64,000 nt of DNA from Heterocephalus glaber (GCF_000247695.1 NW_004624732.1:40380444-40444443), one strand, 5' to 3'. Shown: positions 33,798 to 46,731, numbered from the stretch's first letter. Made by a program: numbers and translations. Notes: generated by a model not told the origin, from the letters alone.

Positions 33798-34955
33798 CAT
33801 CTTGGAAGTGTCTATTTACTTCAGGTGCTCATTGTTTTGACTGGGTCTTTAAATTTGTGGGGTCTATTTTTTTTTTTAGTTCTTTGTATAATCTAAAGGT
33901 TAGTCATTCGTCTGAAGGGTACATAGAAAATTTGTGTTCCATTATGTATATTGTCTTTTCAATTTTTTTAGTGTTTTCTTTTGCTGTGCAAAAGCTTTTT
34001 AATTTAATGTGATCCCATTTGTTGATAGGTATTGTTTCTTGCACAACTGGGGTTTTATTCAGAAAGTCTTACTCTACTTCTGTTTTCAAGAGTTTTGCCT
34101 ATTTTGTTTTCCAGTAGATTCAGTGCTTCTGTTTTAATGTTTAGACCCTTGATCTATTTTGATTATAATTTAGCACATAGTGACAGATACTGTTCTAAGT
34201 TCACTATTCAGCATGTGGCTAGCCAGTTTTCCCAGTACCATTTGTTAAAGAGGCTATTGCTCCTCCAGCAAAGGGATTTAGCCACTTTGTCAAAGATCAC
34301 ATAACTGAGTGTGCCTGGAGTTGTTACTGTATGTTCTATTCTGTTGCACTGATGCACAAGTGTGTCTTGTTTAGTTGTTGTTTTGTCAATGCAATGCTGT
34401 TTTTATTTCCATAACTTTGTAGTGTAACTTGAAGTCTGGGATTGTGATGCTCCCTACCTTAACCTTGTTGCTCAGAACTGGTTTTACTATTCAAGGTCTC
34501 TTCTGGTTCCTATAAATTTTAGAATTGCTTTCTCCAGTTCTGTAAGAAATGTTATTGGTATTTTGATTGGGATTAAATCTACATAACAGTTGTTGAAGTA
34601 TGGCCATTTTGACAATACTGGTGCTGTCTATCCAAGAAAGGGCATATCTTTCCATTTTCTGATATGCTCTTTTATCTCCTTTATTCAGATTACTATAGTT
34701 TTCACTGTAAAGGTCTTTCACTTCCTTGGTTAGGTTAATTTCTAAGTATTTCATGTGAAATATATTGTTTCCCTAATTTCCTTCTCTGTGAGCTTGTTAT
34801 TAGTGTATAGGACTGCTATTGATTTTTTTAGTGTAGACTTTATATCCTGCTACACTACTGAATTTGGTTATTAATTCTACAAGCCTTTGGTGGAGTTTTG
34901 GGGGGCTTCTATGTAGAAGATCATGTCATCTGCAAATAATGATAATTGTTTGTAT
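33798..34955 (-). mobile_element. L1 ORF2 fragment, older than the 7802 copy
   Basis: Plus-strand text is the reverse complement of L1 ORF2. It runs from the C-terminal side ('gtctatttacttcaggtgc', 'tgactgggtctttaaattt'), through 'ttgctgtgcaaaagcttttt' and 'cagtaccatttgttaaagag', to 'gtagaagatcatgtcatctg'. The 34491-34754 minus-strand frame still resembles ORF2 after the RT core (S-W-I-D...V-K-M-A-I-L). The 3' UTR and tail are missing, so it is an internal fragment. Frames are broken. Confidence 0.85.
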
Positions 34956-35385
34956 TTGAAAATCAAAGACAATATATAAGGACTAGGTTTGACCCTGCCC
35001 CCCTCCACACACGCACACACACGATGAAGATGAAGACAACGTTTAAGGAGAATATTAAAGAAATGTTACAGATAGTTAATAGGTACATATGTTTATGTAT
35101 ATATATAATTCATTATTCACATATACATGTATTACATTGCCAAAGAGCAGATAAAAAGCTAAAAGAGTTTAAACTGACTACAATAAGAAAATAATAATAG
35201 TGATTAAGAAACACCAGATAGGATATTGCTGTTTTTATAGATTTATAGAACTATTTGATTTTAAAACTATGAATATGTAAAACTGAAAATATCAGAAGTG
35301 AAAATCAAACAATACTAAAAAGACACTTGTAACAGCATATAGTCTAGGTGGTGAGATCACAAGCAAATTTAGCTTTCTCATTACA
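34956..35385. other. Unassigned sequence
   Basis: Begins with an imperfect CA-rich patch (35005-35022). No gene seen. Confidence 0.45.
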
Positions 35386-35930
35386 CAGGGATACCTCAGT
35401 TGTCCAACTCAATTCATTCCAAATTTGTGTTTGAGCACCAAAAAAGTTTGAGAACTAAACATATGTTTCCCATAAGAAATAATGGAAAACCTAATAATTG
35501 GTTTTGAGGCCCAAATATTGTACTTATAAATTCATTTTCCAGGACTTTAACACATTTCACAATGATTTCTTTCTTTAACTCTGTGTGGTTCTCACAGTTT
35601 TCCTCTTAGCTTTACTGCTGCTATCACTAGCTCGCTTTGGAGCCATGGTGATGATATTTCATGCAAATGAAGTGCAAAAAAAAAAAAAACACATTGACAA
35701 AAGTTTTAACTCATCAACAAAAGCTCTGTATGTTATCTAGATGAGAGCAGTGCTTAGACTGCAGCATCAGTCCTGTGTCTGCAGTGAGGCCTGATGCACA
35801 ACTCATTCTTGGCCCAAACAAGTTTTCTCATCTAGAAAAGTCATGAGCACTAAGGAGATGTTTTTTTTGAACTTTGATGTTCAAACAGAAAGTTCAAGCT
35901 TGGAGCCATGGCATAACCGAGGTATCACTG
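35386..35930. mobile_element. Short DNA transposon with terminal inverted repeats (Tc1/mariner-Tigger type)
   Basis: Left end 'cagggatacctcagttgtcc' and right end 'accgaggtatcactg' are inverted repeats of the form CAGTGATACCTCGGT. A TA follows the right end, and the left TA seems mutated to CA. About 545 bp with no transposase frame, so non-autonomous. An A-run lies inside at about 35677-35690. Family not named with certainty. Confidence 0.68.
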
Positions 35931-35932
35931 TA

Positions 35933-36485
35933 CAGTACTTCTTTGGATTATTAAACTTTTCTTCAATAAACCTTGATTTTATTATAATCAGATAAAAACA
36001 GTGAAGGAAAAACTAAGAAAATGACAAATATGATTAAAAACACCTTACTATTGTGAACAGATTATGTCACTGAAGAAGATAAATAATTTATAAAGTAAAA
36101 ATAGCTGGATATTTAACATATTTTATGGGAAGTAATATGTGTGTAAAGGAAAAGGCCTTTTTCTTTATCAGGTGAGTTAAAAACTGTTAGACTTTGAAGA
36201 TCAATTAGATGCTCTGATTAATGGGTTTGGCATCTTGTTTAAAAGCAAACTGCTTCATTATATATTCTCTCTACATTGTTAAATATTGAATATTATTCTC
36301 ACTTCTTTAGAGTGAAGTATCTTCTTGTAAGTGATAACAGATCGTTTTTATTAGTAATTCAGAAGATTTTTTTCCCCAAAAACACAGACTGAAATTTTAA
36401 ATGGAATTTCCATGGCTTATTTCATTTTGGCCATATGTTTAGGAGAAATTGGGCTTAGTCATAAGAGACAAGAAGGGATGCTAAC
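35933..36485. other. Unassigned AT-rich sequence
   Basis: No gene or repeat recognised. Confidence 0.5.
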
Positions 36486-36487
36486 AA

Positions 36488-36563
<76 letters not shown>

Positions 36564-36582
36564 AAGACAGAGAGAAAGAAAA
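36486..36582. repeat. (AAAG)n microsatellite with GA-rich end
   Basis: About 15 AAAG units, then GA units and AAAG again. The open frames read through it on both strands are low-complexity artefacts. Confidence 0.96.
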
Positions 36583-38016
36583 GGGTTTATTTGACATCTG
36601 AAATACAAATATATTGCAAATGGTCTGGTACTACCATATCTGTCCTCTGTGTTGTTCACACAACTTGTGACTGGATTTCTATGTGTATACTACTGCTCCA
36701 GGAGTGCAGTAAGCACACACCAGTAAAGAATTATTGCTGTCAAATAATATCATTAAATTAGTTCTACACAAATTTTCCAAAATGGAATGAATGGTCTTGG
36801 AATAAAGAAGGGAAATTATTCTTCAACTAAGGGAAGTATCTCATAGTGCATGAAAATTTCAGCTTTGTTGAACTATCCTTAAAATGCAGTATGCACTCCA
36901 TAAGTGATTGGTCTTTATAATTAAGGACATAATTAAGAATTTATTGATTCATCTAAAATAAGATTTATCTACACTGTTCTCATCTTTTAAAAAACCTACT
37001 AGTAGTTTGTAAATTATGCATCCATTAACCTTGATATTAACCGTATATTTTGCCACCTCCATTTCTAGTAAATAATTTTTGAATTATCATACTTTAATAA
37101 AATTTTATATTCTTATAGTTTCCATAATGCCCAAGCCCAAAACATCTCAACAACTCAGGCCAGATTTTTAAAAATGTTCAAAGCAGATTCATTTTGTTGT
37201 ATGACTAACCTAATTCACTAATGCTGCATGTGCCTCACACCCTAACAGCTCATACATTTATTTTATCCTCATGTAACAATTTTGACCCTTCTGATAAGAT
37301 CTTTGCATTGGTGGCACTATTTATTTTTCATGTTCTCTGTACAGAAGAAAGCAAATCAAACAACAACAACAACAAAATCTATTCTGACACTGGAAGGGAA
37401 ATGGCTTTATCCTTTAGCCTTTGACCCATTTACAAAGGTCGCCTTATAGTACTTAACTTTTCCAAGTAGAAACATAAAAACAGGTTTCATCCTCTTTTCT
37501 CAGTTTTACCAATAATTTTAGATAATTTTTATCTAATCAGTTTGGTTCAATTTAGTCTTTATGAAGTTTTGATTTTTTGATTTTTAATTCACTGTTGTAA
37601 ATTCTGTTGGATAATGTCTTCACATTCTAGGGAGTTAGGTAGCAATATTAAAAATAACAGATTGTACAGTTTTCAAATACATATTATCTTATGAATATTT
37701 TATATTTTTCCTATAGAAAATTTCAAGTAAATACAGAGTATAGTTTGGTGAACCCTGAAGAGTCAATCTGTCAGTTTCAACAAGTGTCCACAGATAGCCA
37801 ATTCTGCTTCACCGCCAGCCCTCATGCCCTCATCCCATTATTCCGCACTGTCCCCACACTATGGAGCAAATCTAAGACATTGTGCCATTTCATCAATACA
37901 TATTTCAACTTCAACATCTAAGACATAAATTCTTTTGTTTTTAATGAATATTAACGTATCAAACTTAAAAGAACAAGAACAAAAATTCTAAAGCCAGATA
38001 GTTTCATGAGTGATGC
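36583..38016. other. Unassigned AT-rich sequence
   Basis: Contains a small (AAC)n patch near 37363-37375. No gene supported; the short frames show no domain. Confidence 0.5.
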
Positions 38017-38064
38017 GGGGGGAGAGAGAGAACCACAGAGAGAGAGAGACAGAGACAGAGAGAT
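38017..38064. repeat. (GA)n-rich microsatellite
   Basis: G-run, then interrupted GA and GACA units. Confidence 0.9.
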
Positions 38065-38811
38065 CTTGGTTTTGTATAATTCTGTTGTGAATTCAGACAG
38101 AGAAGAATAATTTTTAAGCTTTCGTGACGTTTTCTCATCTGTTATCTCAACCTACATCATTAGACTTGCATACTATTACTTTCTGTTCATATTCTACCAG
38201 CCCTCACCTCAGTCACTGCTCTCAGATCCCATTAGCTAAATAAATTATTCTCACACTTGGATATGACTCTATTGTTTTAGTTATTCATGAGTTTGTTTAA
38301 GGAAGTGGTTCTCTTTTAGAGTAATACTTCCTAGAGTTAGGAAAACAAACACCTGGAGAACAGAGACTAAATTTCATTTATGTGTATTCCATCAAAGCCC
38401 ATAAAAATATCTGATTTATAAAAAAAAAAGTCTTTCATATTCCCTAACTAAAAGACTAAGTAGAATATAAATTTCTCTCTTTAAGAGTTTAATTCCCAAA
38501 GTGAGCTGAAGTAGTGTAAATGGTTTTACACCTCATTTGACCTATGAAAAACTCAGTAACAGTCATAATAATTTTAGGAAGGTGAGTAATCTAACTTAGA
38601 CCACTAATAGCCATGATTTTGTTTCATCCCTTCCTTGGTGATTTTAGAATTTTTTTCAGTACTGTCACAAAAAGCCCAGGCCTACTGTTAAAATGGAAAT
38701 CTGCCAACAGGTTCTGTAATGCAAAACACCTTGGCACATTTTGTGGAAATACAGTATAACTGGAGATATAAACATTTAACATTTTTGTTTTATTTAAAGT
38801 GATATATTAAT
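38065..38811. other. Unassigned sequence
   Basis: No gene or repeat recognised. Confidence 0.5.
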
Positions 38812-38945
38812 TCTTTTTAAATTAATTTCATTGGTACATTTTAGGTATACAATATAATGACAGTCATCATTGGATATTTGTTCCTTTTCATAATATATCT
38901 TGATCCTTATTTTTCCCCATTCCCCTCCCCTTCCTTCAACATTCA
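38812..38945 (-). mobile_element. L1 3' end, very short 5'-truncated copy
   Basis: Plus strand 'attggtacattttaggtata' and 'gacagtcatcattggatat' is the reverse complement of the 3' end seen at 10136-10213, followed by the polypyrimidine tract. Only about 130 bp of the element was inserted or survives. Confidence 0.85.
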
Positions 38946-40222
38946 CTATTCTAACTAAATTGTCATCACACATTATTTTGGCATAGTTACAGAACTCTGC
39001 CTTTAAAATTTTCAGAAAACAAGAAAATCACAATGCATATTCTTGTTAATAAGACTGATTATTCATTAATAAAAACTAAAGGAAGATAATATTTTTGGAC
39101 CAGGGATTGCAAAATTTTCTTTAAAATAAAAGTTTTGTATCATCTCCCAAGCAAATAGATTCTTACAATTCTCTGTGTGGTTTGCTGTAATTATTGCTTT
39201 ATAAGAAACCATTACTTTTAACTAGTATTATAATTTCTTGCACTACATATGATTATTCTGCTTGTGTTACGTGCTTTTGTGTGTGTGTTTGTGTAGTATT
39301 TCTATGCATCACGCTAGATTATTTGTCTGGTTCACTCAAAAGAAAGTGTATTTTTTCACTTGCAGAGGATTTTTAATAATTTTAAGAATTGCTGAAAGAA
39401 AACTGATGAAAAATAAAATTAAATAACTTTTTTATCATTAAAATATTCTAAAAGCAATTGCTACTAATAAACTCCTCAAAGGATGCACCTTCCAGAAAAA
39501 TGAAAAATTAAATCCCTTTGTTAGAGTTAAGATAGATTAGAAACAAAAATTTTTGCATGTTATAGTTAGAAAAGAGAAAATAAATTGAGGCAATATGTCA
39601 ACAAATGGCCATTTTAACATAAATATTTTCCTCTTTTCTTATATTTTAAGTTTAAAATCTTTGATGGAGCTTTTATACATAGAAATTTATTCTAATGTAT
39701 GAACTGTGGTAGTATTGAAAGGTAAATGTCACCAGGATGTATGCTCAGAGTATTTTCATGGAAATGCACATGCCCTTTCTTTGGTAAGAAAAGCTATGTA
39801 TCTTTAAATTAACAGAATATAGAATTTTGTATTTGTTTATTTTACAATTAGAGAAAATTTTAATCCATAGTGGAGGAGAGTAGGCAGTCTGGTAGAAAAT
39901 TATGGTTCTCTATGGACAGGGAGGCATTAAATTGCCCTATGAATGAAGAGAAGGAAGGCAAGACCCAGAATCTCACAGGTTTTCTTCATCAATTTTTATC
40001 CTAAGACCAGAAAAATCTAATGAAAGCTTCCTCCCATTTACTAAAATTTGTCTATTTATTAACTCAGTAAGCCTTTAAGGAGGACTAGCCCACGTGGAGT
40101 GTGGTGTCTTCATGGAGGACAAATAATAAGGTTTCATCTCTTAGGGTAGTGGGAAGAAGAGTCATGAAAACAATTACAAAGATAATATGAGAACGGGAAA
40201 AGAGACTAACTACTCCTGCTTT
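38946..40222. other. Unassigned AT-rich sequence
   Basis: No gene recognised. Confidence 0.5.
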
Positions 40223-40237
40223 AAAAATGCCATAATT

Positions 40238-40320
40238 GGGCCGGGGATTTAGCTCAGTGGTTTCATGGCCTGCTGCGCAAGCTCAATGACCCCAGTTCGA
40301 TCCCCGGTACCAAAAAAAAA
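40238..40320 (+). mobile_element. ID SINE (subtype B) with exact 14 bp duplication
   Basis: ID body 'gggccggggatttagctcag' with the subtype B string 'gcctgctgcgcaag' and B-box-like 'cagttcgatcccc'. AAAAATGCCATAAT flanks it at 40223-40236 and 40321-40334; the tail runs into the right duplication. Confidence 0.95.
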
Positions 40321-40334
40321 AAAAATGCCATAAT

Positions 40335-41214
40335 CATGTTATTATTTCACATAACATTTTAGAATAATTGAATTGAACAATTCTTCCACTCAACAAGTGT
40401 GGGTGAACTTTATGATAGTACTGGAAATAGGGAGAGGAGGAAATAAGGTGCAGGTAACTATTACTTATACATAACACACATATATATATAATACGTCTTG
40501 GCTTCTGCTTAGATAAATATAAAATACATATATAAGTGCATCAGAAAGGTGGAAATTAAATGATATATGTGAATGGACTATTTGAATTTTGTATGATATT
40601 ATTGTGAGTGTATTAAAAACAAGATTGCCATTACCTGACTAAATATTTACTCATGAACTGATAAATTGTCTGAAATTTGTTTCGAAGTAATCCAGCGGTA
40701 TACTGTGTGTGGTTGGAGTTGGAGTAGATGAGTCAAAATTGGCCATATGTTAATGTTAATTGAAAAAGATGAATGACCACAAAGAGTTAATGGGACTTCT
40801 CATTTTTGTTCTTATTTGAAAATTTACATAATAAGTTGTATAAGTAACATAACACATTCATTAGTTAATATGAGTTCTCAAAGCATGCAACATTGAAAGT
40901 TTGATATTTAAACTTACACTACTCAAATGAAGCAGTTTTTCATAATGGTTTCAATAATTTGAATTAGTTATCACTGAATAAAATAGTAATGACAAACTGA
41001 AATGCAAGGATTCAAATAAAGTTTGATTTCTGGATACTTAGGAATTAAGACATGGTCTTTCAAATTGACAACAACAATATAATTAATTGCCAGTAAATAT
41101 ATACATTCCCAATTTATATATGCACTGTTCTTTAAAAATTTTATTGGTGTATGTTTTTGACACATAACCAATATATTCATCACTGTGTGCCTGTACATAT
41201 ACACATCATTTTTT
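40335..41214. other. Unassigned AT-rich sequence
   Basis: A TATA-rich patch near 40475-40495. No gene seen. Confidence 0.5.
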
Positions 41215-41295
41215 TAATATACTACTGGAGATCAAACCCAGGGCCTCATGCATGCAAGGCAAGCACTCTACCACTGAGCTACAGCTACAGCTCAC
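41215..41295 (-). mobile_element. Older ID-like tRNA-derived SINE
   Basis: Plus strand 'gagatcaaacccagggcctc', then 'aagcactctaccactgagct', is the reverse complement of an older ID-type body. It has 'gtggtagagtgctt' instead of the 'gtggtt' of the young copies. Confidence 0.8.
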
Positions 41296-41774
41296 AAAAT
41301 TATTATATTCAAAACAAATTTTATGTTATTATCTATACTGTGTAGTTGTTTAAAGAATTCCTAATGGAAATTGTTATATTAATAATTGAAAGCAATCACT
41401 GTGTCTTAATAACTCTAAATACTGCAGTAGATTAAGACTTAAACAATACTTGAAAACAAGGATATAAAACAAAACCTACTTATAAAAATAATAATTTTAA
41501 TAATATCTCAAAAATGGACTTTGCATAAATTAACATAAATTTTGAAAAGTCCAATAGATTAAGGCTCATCATATCTTTAGTTTATCATTTTGCATGTTTA
41601 TTTTTTTTTGAAGTTTGAAAATAAGACTAAATCAGTACATTTCTATCAATATAATATTGTGTATTATGGTCAAAAATGTTATATAATTGAGTATTCATTC
41701 ATTCATTTGTTCATTTACCGCCCAAAGTGGAACCTTGGCTTCTTGGGGTTCTTTGTGAGTTCTGTATCTGTCTT
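41296..41774. other. Unassigned AT-rich sequence
   Basis: No gene recognised. An 'attcattcattc' patch near 41690-41705 could be an L2 end. Confidence 0.45.
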
Positions 41775-42290
41775 CAGTGAACTGGAACTTGTGAGATAAT
41801 AGGTTGTTTACACACTGTAAATCTACTTTCGGTGAGCTGGAAATGTGGTAGATAATAGGTTGTTTATGATTTGCAAATCTGTTCAGTGAGCTGAAAATTT
41901 GTCAGATAGTGCTTTGTTTATGAATTCTAAATCAATATTCCGTGAGCTGGAACTATGTTAGATAATGGGCGATGTATGAGTTATAAATCTGTTTCCAGTG
42001 AACTGGAAACATGTTAGATAATGGGTTGTTTCTGAATAGTAAATCCATATTAGGCAATGAATAAGTTTTAGAACTGTAAACCTGTGTTTTAGTGAGCTGA
42101 AAACTGTTTAATAAAGGATTCTTTATATGTCATAAATCTGTTTTCAATGATCAGGAAATGTGCTGGAATAATGGGTCCTTGTGACTTGAAGATCCCACTT
42201 TACTGAACTAGAAACAAGTCATCTAACAGATTCTTTATGAGTAGATCTATGTTCAGCGATTTAGATATATAGAATGATCCTGTTCTGTTT
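41775..42290. repeat. Degenerate minisatellite, about 9 units of 53-56 bp
   Basis: Units begin near 41775, 41830, 41884, 41940, 41996, 42090, 42145, 42201 and 42254. The shared unit is roughly 'agtgagctggaa' followed by 'gttagataatgggttgttta', then 'taaatctgt'. The gap between 41996 and 42090 contains an extra partial unit. Later units are the most eroded. No known family recognised. Confidence 0.85.
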
Positions 42291-45200
42291 ACCTAAGCAT
42301 GATAACTTTAATCTATTTTTTGAGCATGCTTTCCTCTGCTGAATAATGGTTCTTCTCGATTATGGTTAATGGAGCAGAAAGTGCCTAAGGTTTGTTTTCA
42401 GTAACGTGGTACCAGATTGCTATTTGAACTGTATCACTATTTGTTAATTTTTAACAGATACCAAATTCACCCTGACACTCAGGAAATACTATAAAATAGG
42501 GAAACCACAAGTTTCAAGTTCATTGGACATAGATATGGGCTACAAAAAATCAGAATATTCAATGCTATAAGTATAGATGGATACAATCTATAGATTTAGC
42601 TTAGGGTAAGACACAAAAGAAAAATTTGAAATCTCAGTAGGATAACAACATGGACAATCATAAAACTATAAAATATAACATTGAAAAAGTATTACAAATA
42701 CATAATAAATGCCAAAACAAAAACAAACTTGTACTCTGGTTAAGAAAATAGTGAGAAAATGGTCACTAGACAAGGGTTAATTAAGAAACAAAAGTTAAAA
42801 GTCCAGAAGAATATTCCATAACAAATTTCTTCCCAATCTCTTGTCTAATTTTAATATATGAATATTTTGTCAGTAGTTTCACATTTGTTGATACCTACTA
42901 TTTTTGTTTTTGGAAGTATTAAGGAAAGTAAACATTCTATCACTAATTTTTACTGAAATTAATGCTTACTTCTGTTGATGTGACACACTCAATAGTATTC
43001 GTTAAAAGTATATATTATTAGAAATCGCCTAACAAAGGCCTAAAATTCATTAATATCCAACACTTTTTGCACCAAAAATACTTCTGTTCAGAAAAGAAAT
43101 TTTTCTCAAACTTTAATGAATTTTTAATGGTGTTAGTCAACTTATTTATAAATATTTTTCTTATATTTCACAGATTTTTATTAGTTTTAGAAAAGACAGT
43201 AGGTTAAATAATCACAATACCTGCATACTTTCAATATTTTCACACTAAATTATGTTTTGCATTACAGTCACTGCAGAGTGATTATATTTCCTTTCTTGTG
43301 TTAGTTTTAACTCTAGTTAAAAATTATTTTTCAGTTGTTTTATTTTCCATGTACTTGCCTTTAATTCATTGTTAATGCTATATAAGTTAAAAATAACATC
43401 ATATTCCCGTGCTTACACATGAGGTCATCTATCAAAGCCATTTTTCCTCCAACGAGCTCCTTTACATTGCTTACAAGTACTACTTTGGTCTGGACTAGGG
43501 CTTTTCTAAGACAGATGTTCACCTTCCACTAAAGGCTAAACCTTTAGTTGTATATGTTGTGGGAACGTCCCTTGTATCCCAGAAGACTATGTATGTCTCT
43601 GCTTTGCTCTATGTCTCTCCTTCATGAGATGAACATTTTACAATAGCTTTCTAAGAAAGGTGCAAGTGACTTATATATTTGGGGACTGTGCATGTCTCAA
43701 AGTGTCAGTGCATTGAAATTCTAACTAAAATTTTTTAAAGCTGTGTTCTCTCTATTGACGATTTTAGGAAGTTCTTATCCTTAATATTTAACACTGCAAC
43801 TTAGTATATAATATTTTTTCTTTCTCTCTTTAAAAGAGAGACAAAAGTGTTTTCTTCTAATGTTGTTCTTCAGATGCAGCACTTGCTGTTTTGTTCATTT
43901 TTCTGGACATTTAGTGAGTTTTTCAATATGATTATTTTGCTTTTTAAATCTGTAAGTTTTATATGTTATAACTTCTATGTATTACATTTCATTCACTGAA
44001 GCTTCCAGTATATTTTTCTGATAAATTTTCTACTAACTTTTCTGATACTTATCCCCTTTTCTCTTGTTTTAAAAACATTTTACAACTTTATATTTAATTT
44101 TTTTCATTTTCAAAAGAAAGTTTTATTGATATAATATGTTTCATTTCCATATTGTTTTCTAGTTCTTTGATTATTCCTTTTTGAATATTTGTTGATTTTA
44201 TCAATGTAAAATACTTTCAGATATATTTTAAACAGGTTTATTTCCCATTTTCTATAGCTTCCTTTTTGTCAGTCATTCTTTTTCTCTTGGATTTTAGGCA
44301 GTCTTCAATTATTTGTTAATCTTTGTCTGTCTTTATTTTTAAGTGGGGTTTATTTCAAAATTGCTTAATTCAAAAAGGTCAGTGTCAAATATGTGTTTCA
44401 TCTAAAGTACTCAGGCCTTTTTCATAAGAGATCTCAAGTGACAAAATCTTGGGAACTAAACTCAATCCAATTAAATTCTCTGTAGAAAACTTCTCTGGTG
44501 TTGTACCTGGGCCAGGAGTTACCTTTAGGTATAGGGCAATGAAACAGAATGGACTTGGGGATTTAGAAGGTTTCGTTTGCAAGTCTGTCACCTCACTTGG
44601 AAAACAGAGGCCCCCAACACTAAAGGGGTCTCATAGGTTCTTCAGAGTGAGCTTTCTCTTCTTGTTTCTACTCTACCTATACTCATTTTTAATTTTAATT
44701 TATTCTATTTTATTAAGATTTTACTAATCACTCTGAACTTGTTGACATTTCCCATCACTGCTTTCCCTTTTCTTTTTGTTTTTATATACTTTCACTTTTC
44801 CAACTTAATCATTTTATTTTTATTAGAACAGATTTAGAAAAGACAAGCAGATAATTGTGGTGCTGTCAGTATTGTATTGCTAAACATATCACTGCTGATG
44901 TTTCTCACCTTGTTTTAGTTATCTATGAAACACATTTCCTCTGTCCCTTCTTGTTATTATAGGCTAAAATAAATTTAATCCATTCATACTATAATCTTAT
45001 ACAGAAAATAATGGAATTATGTATCGATCTTTAAAAAGAAATAAAAAATTGTGACTAAATATTAAAAAGTCAGTTGCTTTCGTATGTGTATTTGAATGTT
45101 TCTCACTTCAACAATTCTCCTGTACACTGGTTCAGGACAATATTAATAAAGCTGTTAGAAATTATGAAATAAAAAAATATCTCTCCACTTTCATTATGGA

Positions 45201-45567
45201 AAAGAGCAACTACCACATTAGACATATAGAGAAGCTAGTTATATTGCAAGATCGTGGGTCCATGAAGTTAATTTAAAATTTGTCCGCTGGATTAAATTCC
45301 ATGACTCAGCAATGCAGATAGTTTTATGCTAATTCCTCTCTGATAATTATCTCCTACTTCTCTCTTTTCATGCGTTCCTGAATAGTGTGTCAAAAATTTG
45401 AATATAACTCCAAATAGCAAGAATAAAGCAACTACATAGAAAAGGTATTTTAGTATAATTTAAAATAGTAAAAGGGAGAATCTAGCATCTTAAATCTAGG
45501 GAGGGGAGGGGGGAGAGAAGCAGAGAATATTAATTTCCATTAACTCCGAGGAGGAATGGATTAGGAT
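42291..45567. other. Unassigned AT-rich sequence
   Basis: No gene recognised over 3.3 kb. The 92-codon frame at 44449-44727 shows no domain I know. A G-rich run lies at 45500-45516. Confidence 0.45.
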
Positions 45568-45605
45568 ATATACATACATACATACATATATATGTATGTA
45601 TGTAT
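45568..45605. repeat. (CATA)n/(TATG)n microsatellite at an ID tail
   Basis: CATA units turn into TATG units, so the tract is nearly self-complementary. It occupies the place of the poly(A) tail of the minus-strand ID element that follows. Confidence 0.88.
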
Positions 45606-45606
45606 T

Positions 45607-45682
45607 TTGGTACCGGGAATCGAACTCGGATTCTTGCGCTTGCGCAGCAGGCGGCAAAACCACTGAGTTAAATCCCCAGCCC
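45607..45682 (-). mobile_element. ID SINE (subtype B)
   Basis: Plus strand 'ggtaccgggaatcgaactcg' and 'tgcgcagcaggcgg' is the reverse complement of subtype B. Flanking 'aggatatat' occurs at 45563-45571 and 45684-45692, so the tail microsatellite lies inside the duplication. Confidence 0.92.
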
Positions 45683-45692
45683 GAGGATATAT

Positions 45693-46600
45693 TTTTAAAC
45701 TATGAAAAAATAAAGAATAGAATAATTTGAGGTATAGAAAAAGACATGAAATTTATAAATTTGCTGTCAATTCAAATAGAATTTTAGTAGTGAACCAATG
45801 TCATTTTCATTAGAACGGATGCAGAGTTTGTACAAACAGAATTCAACGGGAAAGATTTCACATTTCCTACAGCAAACTATTTTTAACCTTGCCAGTAAAT
45901 ATCTGTTTTCACATGAAACGTGTGGAACATTCCATCGGGTCTAAAATGTCAATTTTCAAAGGTAACTCCATTCTTTCTAATAAAAACCTAGAAAAATTTT
46001 ACATACATAGCAAGAAATTTGCCAAAGAAAATCATTTCGGCGAAGTGGCCTCAAATTCCTCAGATTGCAAAACTACTGAAAACAGAACAGTCAGGCAATA
46101 AAAACTTGTAACAATGAACTATTAGTTTAAATATAAATGATTTACAAATTGGCCAAGAACAGTGGTTGATGGAGTGAAATAACTTTATGAAAGTAATTTC
46201 ATATTAAGTACCCTGTGGCTTTCAGAACAAGAGACCAGAGTATATAATAACTTTAACTTGATGTTATATTACATGATATGCTGTCTAAAACAGCATCAAT
46301 ACATTTTGAACAAAGTTATTTATGTCTTTGGCATTTGACATTCTAAAATTGGTTCAAACTCGGTTAAGCTATTAAAATAACAAAAATTTTGAGTGAATTA
46401 CAGATTATTACAGGCAGATCATGTGAAAAATGCAACAGTTGTTATCATAGTTGAGTCGAGTGGTTGTCAAAGAAATTATGGTACTCTTGTGACTCAAGCC
46501 AATATCCAGACATTCCTGATATAAGCAGAATCATCACACAATATGGTCTCTGTGTCAACATGATATAGGTAATGTGAAAATTTTTCTTGAAGAAAGTATC
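45693..46600. other. Unassigned sequence
   Basis: Bases 45780-46110 carry several CpGs and a 70-codon frame with no recognisable domain. Otherwise AT-rich and featureless. Confidence 0.45.
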
Positions 46601-46603
46601 ATT

Positions 46604-46731
46604 CTTGTGGTACATGTTTGTAATGACAGCCCTTGGGAGGCTGAGGCAGGAGAATTGCCATGAGTTTGAGGCCAGCCTGGACTACATAGAGTTTCCAGGC
46701 CAGCCTGAACTACATAGTGAGATTCTGTCTT
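46604..46731 (+). mobile_element. B1 SINE with internal duplication
   Basis: 7SL-derived body with 'gggaggctgaggcaggag' and 'gaggccagcctggactacat'. A second similar segment, 'ccaggccagcctgaactaca', follows directly. This is the internal tandem duplication characteristic of rodent B1. The tail has become the AAAG microsatellite that follows. 'gaagaaagta' at 46589-46598 resembles 'gaagaaaagta' at the far end and may be the target duplication. Confidence 0.9.

Noticed and set aside
36412..36659. Opposite-strand open frames of 60-66 codons
   Set aside because: They read through an AAAG microsatellite and consist of Lys/Glu/Arg or Ser/Phe/Leu repeats.
41775..42290. CRISPR-like array because of regular spacing
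   Set aside because: Units are contiguous and similar along their whole length, without distinct spacers, and the host is a mammal. It is a minisatellite.
44449..44727. 92-codon frame with plausible-looking protein
   Set aside because: No recognisable domain, no splice or promoter context, and a shadow frame exists on the other strand. Length is within chance for this window.
45500..45516. G-quadruplex candidate
   Set aside because: G-rich but with only three separated G-runs, so a four-run motif is doubtful.
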